Positions 55,531 to 64,000 of a stretch of 64,000 nucleotides of DNA are shown here, piece by piece (the first letter of the stretch is position 1; every line of letters begins with the position of its first letter). This DNA comes from an uncultured Verrucomicrobia subdivision 3 bacterium. Lineage in GTDB: Bacteria; Verrucomicrobiota; Verrucomicrobiae; Limisphaerales; UBA11358. The notes under the pieces were generated by a model. It did no database searches. It saw nothing but the letters and a program-made list of their open reading frames with translations, and was not told where the DNA came from. The position numbers were made by a program, and so were the translations under genes. Where the stretch lies: contig CAIXPZ010000096.1 of assembly GCA_903921455.1 (NCBI GenBank), positions 33,091 to 97,090 on the forward strand, read 5' to 3'.

Positions 55531-55600
55531 GTGGCGTTTACCATAGACCGTTTCCTGCGGACGAACAAGGGGATGCTGCGCGGGCGGGCCAAATCGGGCA

Positions 55601-55616
55601 TGTGACATTTGTCATA
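55601..55616. promoter_or_regulatory. CRP/FNR-like palindromic site between divergent genes
   Basis: TGTGA (55601-55605), six bases, then TCATA (55612-55616) matches the TGTGA-N6-TCACA consensus at 9 of 10 specified positions. Its core TGACATTTGTCA is a dyad. It lies upstream of a candidate promoter for the giant PATR gene and about 70 bases from the kinase start. Confidence 0.4.
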
Positions 55617-55646
55617 TTGTGAAACCCGCCACGGAAAAGTTATAGT
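55617..55646 (+). promoter_or_regulatory. candidate promoter of the giant PATR gene
   Basis: TTGTGA (55617-55622), an 18-base spacer and TATAGT (55641-55646) form a plausible sigma70 promoter. The -10 matches at 5 of 6 positions and the -35 at 4. It would give a leader of about 120 bases before the ATG at 55772. Confidence 0.4.
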
Positions 55647-55771
55647 ATCCAGATGCTAGGGATAAGACCCATGTGCTTTAGTGCTTTTTGTGGCATGGAT
55701 ATTTTCCCCGGCCAAAAACAAGGCCGCCGCCAGAACCCCAATTGATGACCCAAACCCAGAATCATACGAAT

Positions 55772-58700
55772 ATGAAAACAAAAATCCTTGCAGTCTTCAA
55801 AACCGCCGTCGCATTGGCCAGCGCGCTGACGCTGAGCCTGACAGCCCAAGCGGCCACTGCCACCAAGGCCGCAACCGGCACGGACCTGACCGGTGCCACC
55901 GCCGGAGTATGGACCGGCGGCTCGGGCGCAAACGGATCACCCACGTCTGCCGACACCGCAACCTGGCCCAGCGGGTCTTTGGGCGCAGGCCTGACTTTGG
56001 CGTCATCCGTCTCTTGGGGCGGCATTAGCGTGACCGCTGCGCTCACGGACATATCCATCACGGGTGCGGGCGTTCTCACCAACGCCGGCGGCATCAGCGC
56101 GTCCACCTCGACGGTCAATGTTACCTTCGCCAATCCCATCGCTTTGAGCGCGAGCCAGACGTGGAACATTAATGCGGCAAAGTCATTGACCATATCGGGC
56201 ATCATTTCCGGAACCGCGTTTGGCATCACCAAGGACAGCGGCACGGGCACACTGAACTTGGCGAACATAGCCAATACTTTCTCCGGTGCAGTTTCCGTAA
56301 GCGCGGGAACCTTGCAGTTTGGAACTTTGGTAAACAGCCAAAACTACGCATACTCTGGCAACGCGCTCACGATCAACGGAGGCATCCTGTCTCTACCTGG
56401 AACCTCCAGTGGCACGGTTACGCAAAACTACAATTTTGCCAACCTGACTGGGACAATCAACGTCACCAGCAGCACGATTGCCTTCTCGCAGTCCAATAAT
56501 ACGACCCAAAATTTCAACGGCGCCTTGAATTTCTCTGGAAACAACACCTTCACCCATGCTGCCAGTAGCTTCAGTGGTCACACGGTGGCCTTCACCAAAC
56601 AGATCACCGGCAGCGGCACGTTGACCTTCAATACGAGCGGCGCGGCCACGGCGCGGAATTATACTATTTCCGGCAGCACGAGCAACAGCTACACGGGAAC
56701 CGTGGTGCTGAATACGGCGGCCGCTTCTTCATCATTCGTTCTCACCACCGCGCTGGGAGCGTCTTCCTACGAAATTCGTAACGGCTGGATTCTCAACAAC
56801 AACATCGCGGGCGGTCTGAACAACGCCAACGCGATCACCTTGGTCAGCGCTGCCTCAGTCCTCACGCTGACGCAACCGTGGGTCAATTCTTCCGCTGCAC
56901 TGACCCTGACCAATGGCACGGTCAATGTCGGAAACGCCAATTCCTCGATCGGAAATCTGGTTGCCCTCGCCGGCGCGATTCAAGGCACCGGAGCTTCCTC
57001 CGCGCTGACGGTGAACCAGACGACCGACGGGACCTGCGCGGCTGTGCTTACGAATACAACTGGCAACACTTTGTCATTGACCAAAACTGGCGCTGCCAAG
57101 TTGACGCTCTCGGCGGCGAACTCCTATGCGGGTAATACCACGATTAGCAACGGCACCTTACAGGTCAGCGGCTCTCTTGCCAGCGCCAATGTGATTGTCA
57201 TTACCAATGCTACACTCGGCGGCACGGGCACGCTCCTTGGATCAACCACCGTCAATGCCGGTGGCACGGTTAGTCCGGGCGGCAATGCGCCTTTGACCCT
57301 GAATGCCCTGACCTTCGGCGCCGCTCCAACCGACGCGCTCACGCTGACCTTGCAGGGTGATGGCACTACCGTGGCGGGCTATGTGGCAGTGATCGGCAGC
57401 AACAGCCTCACCAACAATGGAAGTGTAACCATCAATGTCGCCGGGGCCTTGCCTGCCACAACCGGCACTTACAACCTGCTCACCTATTCGGGCACCGTAA
57501 CCGGCTCCGGGACGTTCGTGGTCGGCTCCCTGACTTCCGGGGCGATTGGCTATGTCACCAATAACGTCGGCGCCTCCGCCATTCAATTAGTCGTCACCGG
57601 CACCGATTATCTGCGCTGGGTCGGTTCGCCCACGAACAACTGGGATTTGTCGGGCGGAAATGTGTGGCGGTTTGGCAGCAGCGGGCTGCCGGCCAGTTAT
57701 TCCGACACCAAGCGCGTGGTGCTGGACGACACGGCTTCCAACTTTGTGGTGAATGCGGCGGCCCCGGTGGCGCCGGGCGGGATTGTCGTCACGAATGACG
57801 CCAATAATTATATCATCGGTGGCAGCGGCAAAATCACCGGCGGCACCGGATTGACCAAAGATGGCGCCGGCACCCTGACCCTCACCACAACCAACGACTA
57901 TACCGCCCAGACCGTGGTCAACAGCGGCACCCTGAAATTGGGTGATGGCACGACCAGCAACGGCAGCGTGACCAGCAGTATTTCCAACAACGCGGCGCTG
58001 GTCTTCGCCAATCCGTCCAGCCAGACCTATGCGGGCGTGCTGAGTGGTCCGGGCACCGTGACCAAGCAAGCGGCGGGAGCGCTGACGGTTGGCGGCAATA
58101 ACACTTATGACGGCTTGACCACGATCAGCGGCGGCACGCTGCTGGCGGGCAGTACCACGGCGCTGGGCAGCACCGCTGCCGGAACGGTGGTGAGCAGCGG
58201 CACGCTGGACGTGAACGGTAAAAATCTTGGGGCGGAGGCGGTGTCCATTTCCGGTCAGGGCGTGGGTAATAATGGCGCGGTGGTAAACTCCGGCGCCGCC
58301 CAGACGTCCGCCTTGCAATCCCTGACCTTGAACGCCAATGCGACCGTGGGCGGCAGCAGTCGCTGGGATGTGCGCGGAGCCGGCTCTGTGCTGAACCTCA
58401 ATGGTCTGACGCTGACCAAGACGGGAAGCAATCAAGTGACTGTGGTGCAATCCACCGTGGCGGATGGCAGCATTGTGATCAATCAAGGCGAATTGGGATT
58501 CCAAGTGGGAGCCAGTTTCCCCGCCGGGCTTGGCCAGATCGCCGTGAATTCAGGAGGTACCCTGGGGGTAAGTGACTGGGGCACGCCCCTGGCGATTTTC
58601 CAGCCCGTCACACTTAATGGCGGCACGATTCTGGCCGATGCCGGCGGCACCACCGCGACGTTATACAGCCCCGTCACCCTCACCACCAACAGCACGATTT

Positions 58701-61700
58701 CTGTCAGTTGCCCGCTGACGCTGACCAATGTGGTGAGCGGCGCCGGTTTGCTGACGGTAAGCGGCACTTCCAGCCTGATATTCGACTCGCCGACCAACAC
58801 CTGGCTCGGCGGTCTGGACATCGAGGGTGCGACGGTTCAATTGGGTAACAATGACGACAATGGCGTGTTGCCGGCGTCCGTGCTGGTGGTTACGAATAAC
58901 GGTATGCTGGCCTATAGCCGGGCGACCGACCTGATCTTCAACCAGGCGATGGTCGGCACCGGCGGGCTCAAGCAGGCCGGGCCCAACATCATCACGATGA
59001 CCAACCAGCAGACTTATACTGGAGCCACCGTGCTCCAGTCAGGCACGCTGCTGCTGGCGGGCGGCAACAACACGCTTTCCCCCGGCACGACGTTAAGCTT
59101 TACCGGCAATGCCACCCTCAACCTGCAGGCCAATGCCCAGACGGTTTACGGCATCACCATCAATAATTCGATTACGGGCACGATCATTGGCACGAATGTG
59201 CTCAACGTGGTTGGCTCCGCCGATCTGCGTTTGGGTAGCACGGGCAACACCACGCCCACGCTGAACCTGTCTGGCGTGAATGCTTTCGGCTATAACCAGC
59301 CCACCAACACATTCAGTGTCGGGGGCCAGTCCGCGGCGGCGAGTTCCTCCGGTGCGGTGAATCTAGCCGTGACCAACACCATCACCGCCAAACAATTCGG
59401 CGTCGCCGACAACGGCGCTTATCCCGGTTTCACCAGCGCCGGAACCGTCAAGCTTGGCGTGAACAATACGATCAATGCAAACAACGTGGTGGTTGGTTAT
59501 GGCAATAGTGCCAATGGTGGCTTTGCGGCAACTGGGACTTTGGACTACGAGTCGGGGGTGTCGAATCCGTCACTCATTATTCGCAACGCCGGCGGCACCG
59601 GTCGAGCGAACGTGACAATTGGCTATGCGGCGGCTTCAGACTACTCAGCCGGTAATGGCACGGTTGACCTGGTTACGGGGGTGACTGGTGCCAGCACTCT
59701 GGATGCATTGGTGGGCAGCCTGATTATCGGCCAGCATAATGTCAGCAACGTCAACTTCAGCCGTTCGGCTACGGGTGTTTTCACCATGGGGAATGGCACT
59801 TTAGACGCCACCAGTTTGGTGCTTGGCCAAAAGACCTATAGTGGTGGCAAAACCACCAGCAGCGCCAGCGGCACGTTTTCCGTGAATGGCGGCACGGTGA
59901 AAGTGAACACCATGCTCATCGGTGACCAACTCGGCAACAACGGTCCGAGTATTACCGGCACGTTCAACTTGAACAGCGGCACCCTGATGGCCGGGTCAGT
60001 TCAGGCCGGGGCTGGCACCGCCAGCCGGACGATCAATTGGAACGATGGTGTCATCACCAACTACGATGCCAGCACTGATCTGGCCATTGGCACCAATCTG
60101 ACACTGACCCTCAACGGCGGCGGAACACCCACGATTGGAATCGGGGCCGGTCGGCTCGCCACCGTAGGCGCGGTCTTGAACGGGAGCAGCACCACCCTGA
60201 CCAAGACTGGCAATGGCACGGTCATCCTGTCCGCGGTCAACACCTGTTCCGGCACCACCACCATCAACCAGGGCGAACTGCTGGGAGTCACCGGCGGATC
60301 ATTCCCCAGCACCATGGCGCTGGCAAACACCGGCGTGCTCGGGGTTGCCGTCCCAGACAACACGCTCAATTGGAGCTGCTCCGGCATCATCTGTGGCAGC
60401 AGTAGCAGCAAGCTGGACTTTAATTTCGTCTCCATGACGCCCAGCTCCACCGTGGCCCCGTTGCAGGTCAATGGCGATGTTGATTTCACCGCCGCCACCC
60501 CCGGAGTAAGCATCAGCGGCGGCCTGCTGATTCCCCTCTCCACGGGCAACGGTTACCCGTTGATGACTTGGACCGGAACCGGCCCGACCTCCACCAACGG
60601 CATGGCTTTGACCCTGTCGGCACGTGAAACTTGCCACCTCTCCATCGTGGGCAACACGCTGTATCTGGTGGTCACCTCCATCACGCCGGCTCAACTCGTT
60701 TGGTCGGGTGCCAATGGCGCGCCGTGGAACTCAACCGTCACCAACTGGCTCAACGGCGGCAGCCCGGATTTGTATCTGCCCGGCGACTACGTCACGTTCA
60801 ATGATGCCGCCGCCACCTTCACGGTGGGCATCTCCAATAATAATGTGCTCCCCGGCGGAATCCTGTTCAGCAACAACACCACGGCCTATACCGTGACGGG
60901 CACGAAAGCCATTGCCGGCGGCGCCGGCCTGACCAAGGCTGGCAGTGCGGCACTGACCCTGGGCACCGCCAATACCTACACCGGCAACACCGTCATCAGT
61001 GCTGGCAAGTTGATTTTGAGCAATGCCGTGGCGATTCCCGGCGGCGCGGGCAATGGGAATGTCATTGTCAATGGCACCTTGGACGTGGCGGGTTTCAGTC
61101 CCACGCTCAATAATCTGTCCGGCTCCGGCACGGTGGATGATGTCGCCTCTGCGGGCAGCCCGGTGGTCAGCCTCTACGTGACGGCCCCCGCGATCTTCTC
61201 CGGGGTGATTAAAAACACGACCGGAACTTTGGGGCTTGCTAAATCCGGACCGGACACGCTGACGCTCTCCGGTTTGAATACCTACGCCGGCGCCACGACC
61301 ATCAGCGGCGGCACCCTGAGCTTGGCCGTAAATAATAACCCGCTACCGGTCGGCACGCCGCTGGTTTTCACCAGCGCGGGCACGCTCAGCGTGAATGGCA
61401 TCAGCCAGGCGCTGACCAATGTCACGGTCGCCGACAGCATCACCGGTATGGTGAATGGCAGCGGGACGCTGAACCTATCCGGCGGACAGAACTTGGTGGT
61501 TGGTAACCTGGCGGTGGGCGGCACTTCGGCGCTCGACCTCTCCGGGTTGGCAGTTTTCACGTTCAATGGCCCGACCAACAATCTGGTTATTGGTGGTCAA
61601 CTGAACAGCGCCGCCGACAGTTCCGCTGGCACGCTGAACTTGGCCACCAACAGTACATTGACGGCGAACAACCTTAATCTCCAGACTTCCACGTCTGGCA

Positions 61701-63460
61701 ATGGGGCGGCAAATTTGCAAATCAACACCGGCACACTCAACCTTGGTTTGAATACCACGCTCAATCTCAACAGCATCCTGATTGGCACCGGTGGGCGCGA
61801 TGCTGGCTATTTTCAGTATGCCGCTTCGATAAATAATCCCACGTTGACAATCCGCGCGGCGGACGGCATTGGTCGTGCTACCATTACCATGGGCGCGCAC
61901 ACGACTGTCAATGGGACAACCTCGGTTGCGGCTCTGGATTTGACCTCCAATGTCAGCGGCAACTCCACGCTCGACGCCTTGGTTGGCACCTTGTCCGTGG
62001 GCAACTACTCGCGCGGCAGCGGCCAGACTGAGAACGCCAGCTTCCTGATGGGCAACGGCACGCTGGATGCCACCAACATCAACCTCGGCACGATGGCTAA
62101 CAATAACGGGAATAACGGCGCGCTGAACTCAACCTTCACCCTCGGCGGCGGAACGGTGAAAGTCGGGTCATTGACCATGGGTAACGCCACCGCCAGCCAA
62201 GGCGCGCTCACCTCGGTCTTCAATCTGAATAGCGGCATCGTTCAGGCCAAAACCATTCAAGCCGGCACCGCCACGGCCACCCGCGCGTTCAATTGGAACG
62301 ATGGTGTCATCACCAACTACGACGCGAGCACGGATCTCACCATTGCCGGCGGGCTGAACCTCACGTTGAACGGCGGTTCGCCGGTATTCGGAGTCGGTGC
62401 CGGCAGGACCGCGACCGTCAACGCGGTTTTGGATGGCAGCACCCCCACGCTGACCAAGACCGGCAACGGCACCTTGGTGCTCGGCGGCGCCAACACCTAT
62501 TCGGCCGACACCGCGATCAACGCCGGTGCTGTGTTCGTTAACGGGTCCATTCCGTCGGGCATAGTTACGGTGGCGGCGAATGCAGTTTTGGGCGGCGCCG
62601 GCACCGTCGGCAATGTGGCGACGGTGCTGCCCGGCGGTAGCGTTCAAGGCGGCGGTGTCACTGGCTCCAACACCCTGACCATAGCCACGCTGAACCTGGG
62701 CACCAACAGCATCAGCACGACCCATAGCCGGTTCACGGTTGCGGCGGGCGGCACGGTGGCTGCAACGACGCTTAATGTGGCCGGCACAAACCTGGTGGAT
62801 ATCCTTGACCCCAGCCTCGTGCTTGGCACCAACACCCTGATTACTTATAGCGGCACGATTGGCGGTAATGGTTTCGCCGGTTTCAAGCTCGGCACGCTGC
62901 CTTCGGGCGTGACGGCGAACTTGATCGACACCGGTTCCGCCGTGCAACTGGCGGTCACGGCGTTGGGCGCCCCGCCAACCGTCACCGTCTCTCCGGCCAG
63001 CACCAACGTCTTTGCCTTGAGCCCGGTCACTTTCACCGCCAACGTCACGGGTGGCACGGCCCCGTTCACCTATCAGTGGTATGACAACCTGACCAACGCC
63101 ATCACCGGCGCCACCAACGCCAGCCTGACGCTGACCAACCTCGCGGTGATCCAGTCCGGCAATTACACCGTGGCCGTCACCAATGGAATCGGCGGCACCA
63201 CCGCCTTCGGCAGCCTGACGGTGAACGCCTTGGTGCCGCCCTCGGTGACCGGTCGCAGCATGGTCGGCGGGGCTTTCCAATTGACCTTCAACGGGCCGGC
63301 GGGTGAGACATTCAAGGTGCTCTCCACCACGAACATTGTCACGCCGCGCGTGAACTGGACGGTGCTGACCAACGGCACATTTACTGGCAGCCCGGTGACC
63401 TTTGCGGATTTTACGGTGACGAATCATCCGCGCCAATTCTACCTCATCACCGCGCCGTAA
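55772..63460 (+). CDS. giant secreted PATR (autotransporter-associated beta-strand repeat) protein
   Basis: The ATG at 55772 gives 2562 residues with a signal peptide (AVALASALTLSLTAQAATA). The body is a long run of beta-helix PATR units of the form LTKxGxGTLxLxxxNTYxGxTxIxxGTL, for example KTGNGTLVLGGANTYSADTA and KDGAGTLTLTTTNDYTAQTV. A distinct module of about 350 residues occurs twice (59215-60285 and 61480-62545). Near the end are an Ig-like domain (about 2400-2490, with PFTYQWYDNLTNAITGATNA) and the shared C-terminal domain ending FYLITAP. It has no autotransporter beta-barrel, so export to the surface must use another route. A fibrous adhesin or surface-matrix role is inferred. It is flanked by a two-component system and an orphan LuxR-type gene. 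Confidence 0.9.
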   Translation: MKTKILAVFKTAVALASALTLSLTAQAATATKAATGTDLTGATAGVWTGGSGANGSPTSADTATWPSGSLGAGLTLASSVSWGGISVTAALTDISITGAGVLTNAGGISASTSTVNVTFANPIALSASQTWNINAAKSLTISGIISGTAFGITKDSGTGTLNLANIANTFSGAVSVSAGTLQFGTLVNSQNYAYSGNALTINGGILSLPGTSSGTVTQNYNFANLTGTINVTSSTIAFSQSNNTTQNFNGALNFSGNNTFTHAASSFSGHTVAFTKQITGSGTLTFNTSGAATARNYTISGSTSNSYTGTVVLNTAAASSSFVLTTALGASSYEIRNGWILNNNIAGGLNNANAITLVSAASVLTLTQPWVNSSAALTLTNGTVNVGNANSSIGNLVALAGAIQGTGASSALTVNQTTDGTCAAVLTNTTGNTLSLTKTGAAKLTLSAANSYAGNTTISNGTLQVSGSLASANVIVITNATLGGTGTLLGSTTVNAGGTVSPGGNAPLTLNALTFGAAPTDALTLTLQGDGTTVAGYVAVIGSNSLTNNGSVTINVAGALPATTGTYNLLTYSGTVTGSGTFVVGSLTSGAIGYVTNNVGASAIQLVVTGTDYLRWVGSPTNNWDLSGGNVWRFGSSGLPASYSDTKRVVLDDTASNFVVNAAAPVAPGGIVVTNDANNYIIGGSGKITGGTGLTKDGAGTLTLTTTNDYTAQTVVNSGTLKLGDGTTSNGSVTSSISNNAALVFANPSSQTYAGVLSGPGTVTKQAAGALTVGGNNTYDGLTTISGGTLLAGSTTALGSTAAGTVVSSGTLDVNGKNLGAEAVSISGQGVGNNGAVVNSGAAQTSALQSLTLNANATVGGSSRWDVRGAGSVLNLNGLTLTKTGSNQVTVVQSTVADGSIVINQGELGFQVGASFPAGLGQIAVNSGGTLGVSDWGTPLAIFQPVTLNGGTILADAGGTTATLYSPVTLTTNSTISVSCPLTLTNVVSGAGLLTVSGTSSLIFDSPTNTWLGGLDIEGATVQLGNNDDNGVLPASVLVVTNNGMLAYSRATDLIFNQAMVGTGGLKQAGPNIITMTNQQTYTGATVLQSGTLLLAGGNNTLSPGTTLSFTGNATLNLQANAQTVYGITINNSITGTIIGTNVLNVVGSADLRLGSTGNTTPTLNLSGVNAFGYNQPTNTFSVGGQSAAASSSGAVNLAVTNTITAKQFGVADNGAYPGFTSAGTVKLGVNNTINANNVVVGYGNSANGGFAATGTLDYESGVSNPSLIIRNAGGTGRANVTIGYAAASDYSAGNGTVDLVTGVTGASTLDALVGSLIIGQHNVSNVNFSRSATGVFTMGNGTLDATSLVLGQKTYSGGKTTSSASGTFSVNGGTVKVNTMLIGDQLGNNGPSITGTFNLNSGTLMAGSVQAGAGTASRTINWNDGVITNYDASTDLAIGTNLTLTLNGGGTPTIGIGAGRLATVGAVLNGSSTTLTKTGNGTVILSAVNTCSGTTTINQGELLGVTGGSFPSTMALANTGVLGVAVPDNTLNWSCSGIICGSSSSKLDFNFVSMTPSSTVAPLQVNGDVDFTAATPGVSISGGLLIPLSTGNGYPLMTWTGTGPTSTNGMALTLSARETCHLSIVGNTLYLVVTSITPAQLVWSGANGAPWNSTVTNWLNGGSPDLYLPGDYVTFNDAAATFTVGISNNNVLPGGILFSNNTTAYTVTGTKAIAGGAGLTKAGSAALTLGTANTYTGNTVISAGKLILSNAVAIPGGAGNGNVIVNGTLDVAGFSPTLNNLSGSGTVDDVASAGSPVVSLYVTAPAIFSGVIKNTTGTLGLAKSGPDTLTLSGLNTYAGATTISGGTLSLAVNNNPLPVGTPLVFTSAGTLSVNGISQALTNVTVADSITGMVNGSGTLNLSGGQNLVVGNLAVGGTSALDLSGLAVFTFNGPTNNLVIGGQLNSAADSSAGTLNLATNSTLTANNLNLQTSTSGNGAANLQINTGTLNLGLNTTLNLNSILIGTGGRDAGYFQYAASINNPTLTIRAADGIGRATITMGAHTTVNGTTSVAALDLTSNVSGNSTLDALVGTLSVGNYSRGSGQTENASFLMGNGTLDATNINLGTMANNNGNNGALNSTFTLGGGTVKVGSLTMGNATASQGALTSVFNLNSGIVQAKTIQAGTATATRAFNWNDGVITNYDASTDLTIAGGLNLTLNGGSPVFGVGAGRTATVNAVLDGSTPTLTKTGNGTLVLGGANTYSADTAINAGAVFVNGSIPSGIVTVAANAVLGGAGTVGNVATVLPGGSVQGGGVTGSNTLTIATLNLGTNSISTTHSRFTVAAGGTVAATTLNVAGTNLVDILDPSLVLGTNTLITYSGTIGGNGFAGFKLGTLPSGVTANLIDTGSAVQLAVTALGAPPTVTVSPASTNVFALSPVTFTANVTGGTAPFTYQWYDNLTNAITGATNASLTLTNLAVIQSGNYTVAVTNGIGGTTAFGSLTVNALVPPSVTGRSMVGGAFQLTFNGPAGETFKVLSTTNIVTPRVNWTVLTNGTFTGSPVTFADFTVTNHPRQFYLITAP
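59215..60285 (+). repeat. internal module of the giant PATR gene, copy 1
   Basis: This about 1.07-kb stretch encodes about 355 residues parallel to copy 2. Shared landmarks in order are NPSLIIR/NPTLTIR, STLDALVGSL/STLDALVGTL, MGNGTLDAT, FNLNSG, and NWNDGVITNYDASTDL. Thirty-three consecutive bases (60035-60067) are identical to 62290-62322. Confidence 0.75.
61480..62545 (+). repeat. internal module of the giant PATR gene, copy 2
   Basis: This is the second copy of the module. Overall it has diverged at the DNA level, but it has the same motif order as copy 1 and an identical 33-base core at 62290-62322. The spacing of about 2.26 kb between cores points to an ancient in-gene duplication, perhaps homogenised locally. 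Confidence 0.75.
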
Positions 63461-63473
63461 AGCTTGGCAATCC

Positions 63474-63499
63474 GGCCGGGAAGCGCGGGCTTCCCGGCC
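63474..63499 (+). terminator. stable hairpin after the giant PATR gene
   Basis: GGCCGGGAAGC and GCTTCCCGGCC form a perfect 11-bp stem with a GCGG loop, 13 bases after the stop codon. No T-run follows, so it may stabilise the 3' end or act with another factor rather than be a classical terminator. Confidence 0.55.
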
Positions 63500-63570
63500 A
63501 TTGCCTAATGGATGTGTGATGCCATGGCGAACGTGGTTAAACTGATTTTATACCCGGCTCAAGTTTGAAA

Positions 63571-63906
63571 ATGATAACCATCAATGACCAAGCCGCCCTC
63601 GGTTCGACGAAGCGGGCTGGCGGCAACCTGACGAATCGGGAAGCGCAGGCGCTTGATCTCCTGGTCAGGGGATTTAGTAACCGTCAGATTGCGGATAATC
63701 TCGGGGTGAAGTTTTATACGGCGTCCACTTACGTTAAAAGCATCTATAAAAAACTGGGAATCCACAAGCGCTCGGCGGTGGTGGCTTATGTGCTTACCCG
63801 GGGGATCCGGAACGGCCCGGCTTTGGCGCCGCCACTCGCGGGACCGGCCGGAATACAGGCCAATAGAACTGCTGATTTATTCAAAACGGTCACGAAAATT
63901 TTATAA
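63571..63906 (+). CDS. orphan LuxR/GerE-type helix-turn-helix regulator without receiver domain
   Basis: The ATG at 63571 gives 111 residues (a TTG two codons upstream is also possible). Residues of about 18-75 are a LuxR-type HTH: LTNREAQALDLLVRGFSNRQ, then IADNLGVKFYTASTYVKSIY and KKLGIHKRSAVVAYVL. The N-terminus is too short for a receiver or ligand-binding domain. The tail (GNGPALAPPLAGPAG-like) is low-complexity. It may bind DNA constitutively or through a partner, and may regulate the preceding PATR gene, 110 bases upstream. Its HTH resembles that of the response regulator at 51663-52361, so overlapping targets are possible (inference). Confidence 0.85.
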   Translation: MITINDQAALGSTKRAGGNLTNREAQALDLLVRGFSNRQIADNLGVKFYTASTYVKSIYKKLGIHKRSAVVAYVLTRGIRNGPALAPPLAGPAGIQANRTADLFKTVTKIL

Positions 63907-64000
63907 CCCAAGATCACACCTGTCCCGCTTAAAAACCCAGTAAACATTGATGATTATCGGCATCGTGTGATGGGGAATTGGGCGGGAGTTGAGCGAGTGC

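Noticed and set aside
55900..62700. Regularly spaced similar segments that might suggest a CRISPR array
   Set aside because: They are degenerate coding repeats (PATR units) of variable spacing, not identical short repeats with unique spacers.
62168..63436. A 422-codon minus-strand frame opposite the end of the giant PATR gene
   Set aside because: Repetitive Arg/Gly/His-rich antisense text with no domain; the plus strand carries Ig-like and terminal domains.

Overview
The window looks like a chromosomal piece of a Verrucomicrobiota bacterium, most probably of the Pedosphaera/Limisphaerales type. That placement is an inference from gene content: very large secreted proteins built from autotransporter-associated beta-strand (PATR) repeats, a pseudopilin-like protein with an H-X9-DG ending, several Tat-exported Gfo/Idh/MocA oxidoreductases, sulfatases, a propeller/Y_Y_Y sensor kinase, and MqnD of the futalosine menaquinone route. 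Most start codons have no visible Shine-Dalgarno sequence.

Layout. Bases 1-7600 are mainly minus-strand housekeeping and envelope genes: a possible gene start at the left edge, a small membrane protein, lepA, an FG-GAP repeat protein, yjbQ and a TPR/coiled-coil protein. An HNH endonuclease gene and tRNA-Glu(CTC) follow on the plus strand. Next to them lies an isolated fragment of ftsA.

Bases 8857-38639 form a long minus-strand block for polysaccharide breakdown. It starts (in transcription order from the right) with a PATR protein carrying an unrecognised N-terminal domain, a frameshifted metalloprotease-PATR gene, and a second PATR protein with a related unrecognised domain. Two in-frame chimeras ending in sulfatase sequence come next (PATR/Ig-sulfatase and GH78 rhamnosidase-sulfatase), then an intact sulfatase, a pseudopilin-like protein, a heparinase II/III-type lyase, and a three-gene operon (PmoA-like/ThuA fusion plus two exported oxidoreductases). 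Bases 38787-43235 hold a divergent plus-strand operon of two Tat oxidoreductases, a TIM-barrel isomerase/epimerase and a DUF1080 protein; this set fits a 3-keto-glycoside pathway working outside the cytoplasm. It is followed by a 5'-truncated LamG/PATR gene and a tiny sulfatase-like N-terminal remnant.

Bases 45449-51470 return to core functions: mqnD, a lactonase-like propeller, rpsB-tsf, pyrH-mutM and tRNA-Asn(GTT). The right end (51663-63906) is a regulatory and surface module: a NarL-type response regulator and its propeller histidine kinase, transcribed away from a 2562-residue PATR protein, then an orphan LuxR-type DNA-binding protein.

The most notable signals are: a shared C-terminal domain ending in an aromatic-rich motif and Pro at the stop codon of five secreted proteins; two PATR proteins that carry one novel domain in opposite order; two neighbouring in-frame sulfatase chimeras; and a three-copy operator-like motif upstream of genes in the degradation block. 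The chimeras and truncations could be real rearrangements or assembly joins, and the sequence alone cannot decide.
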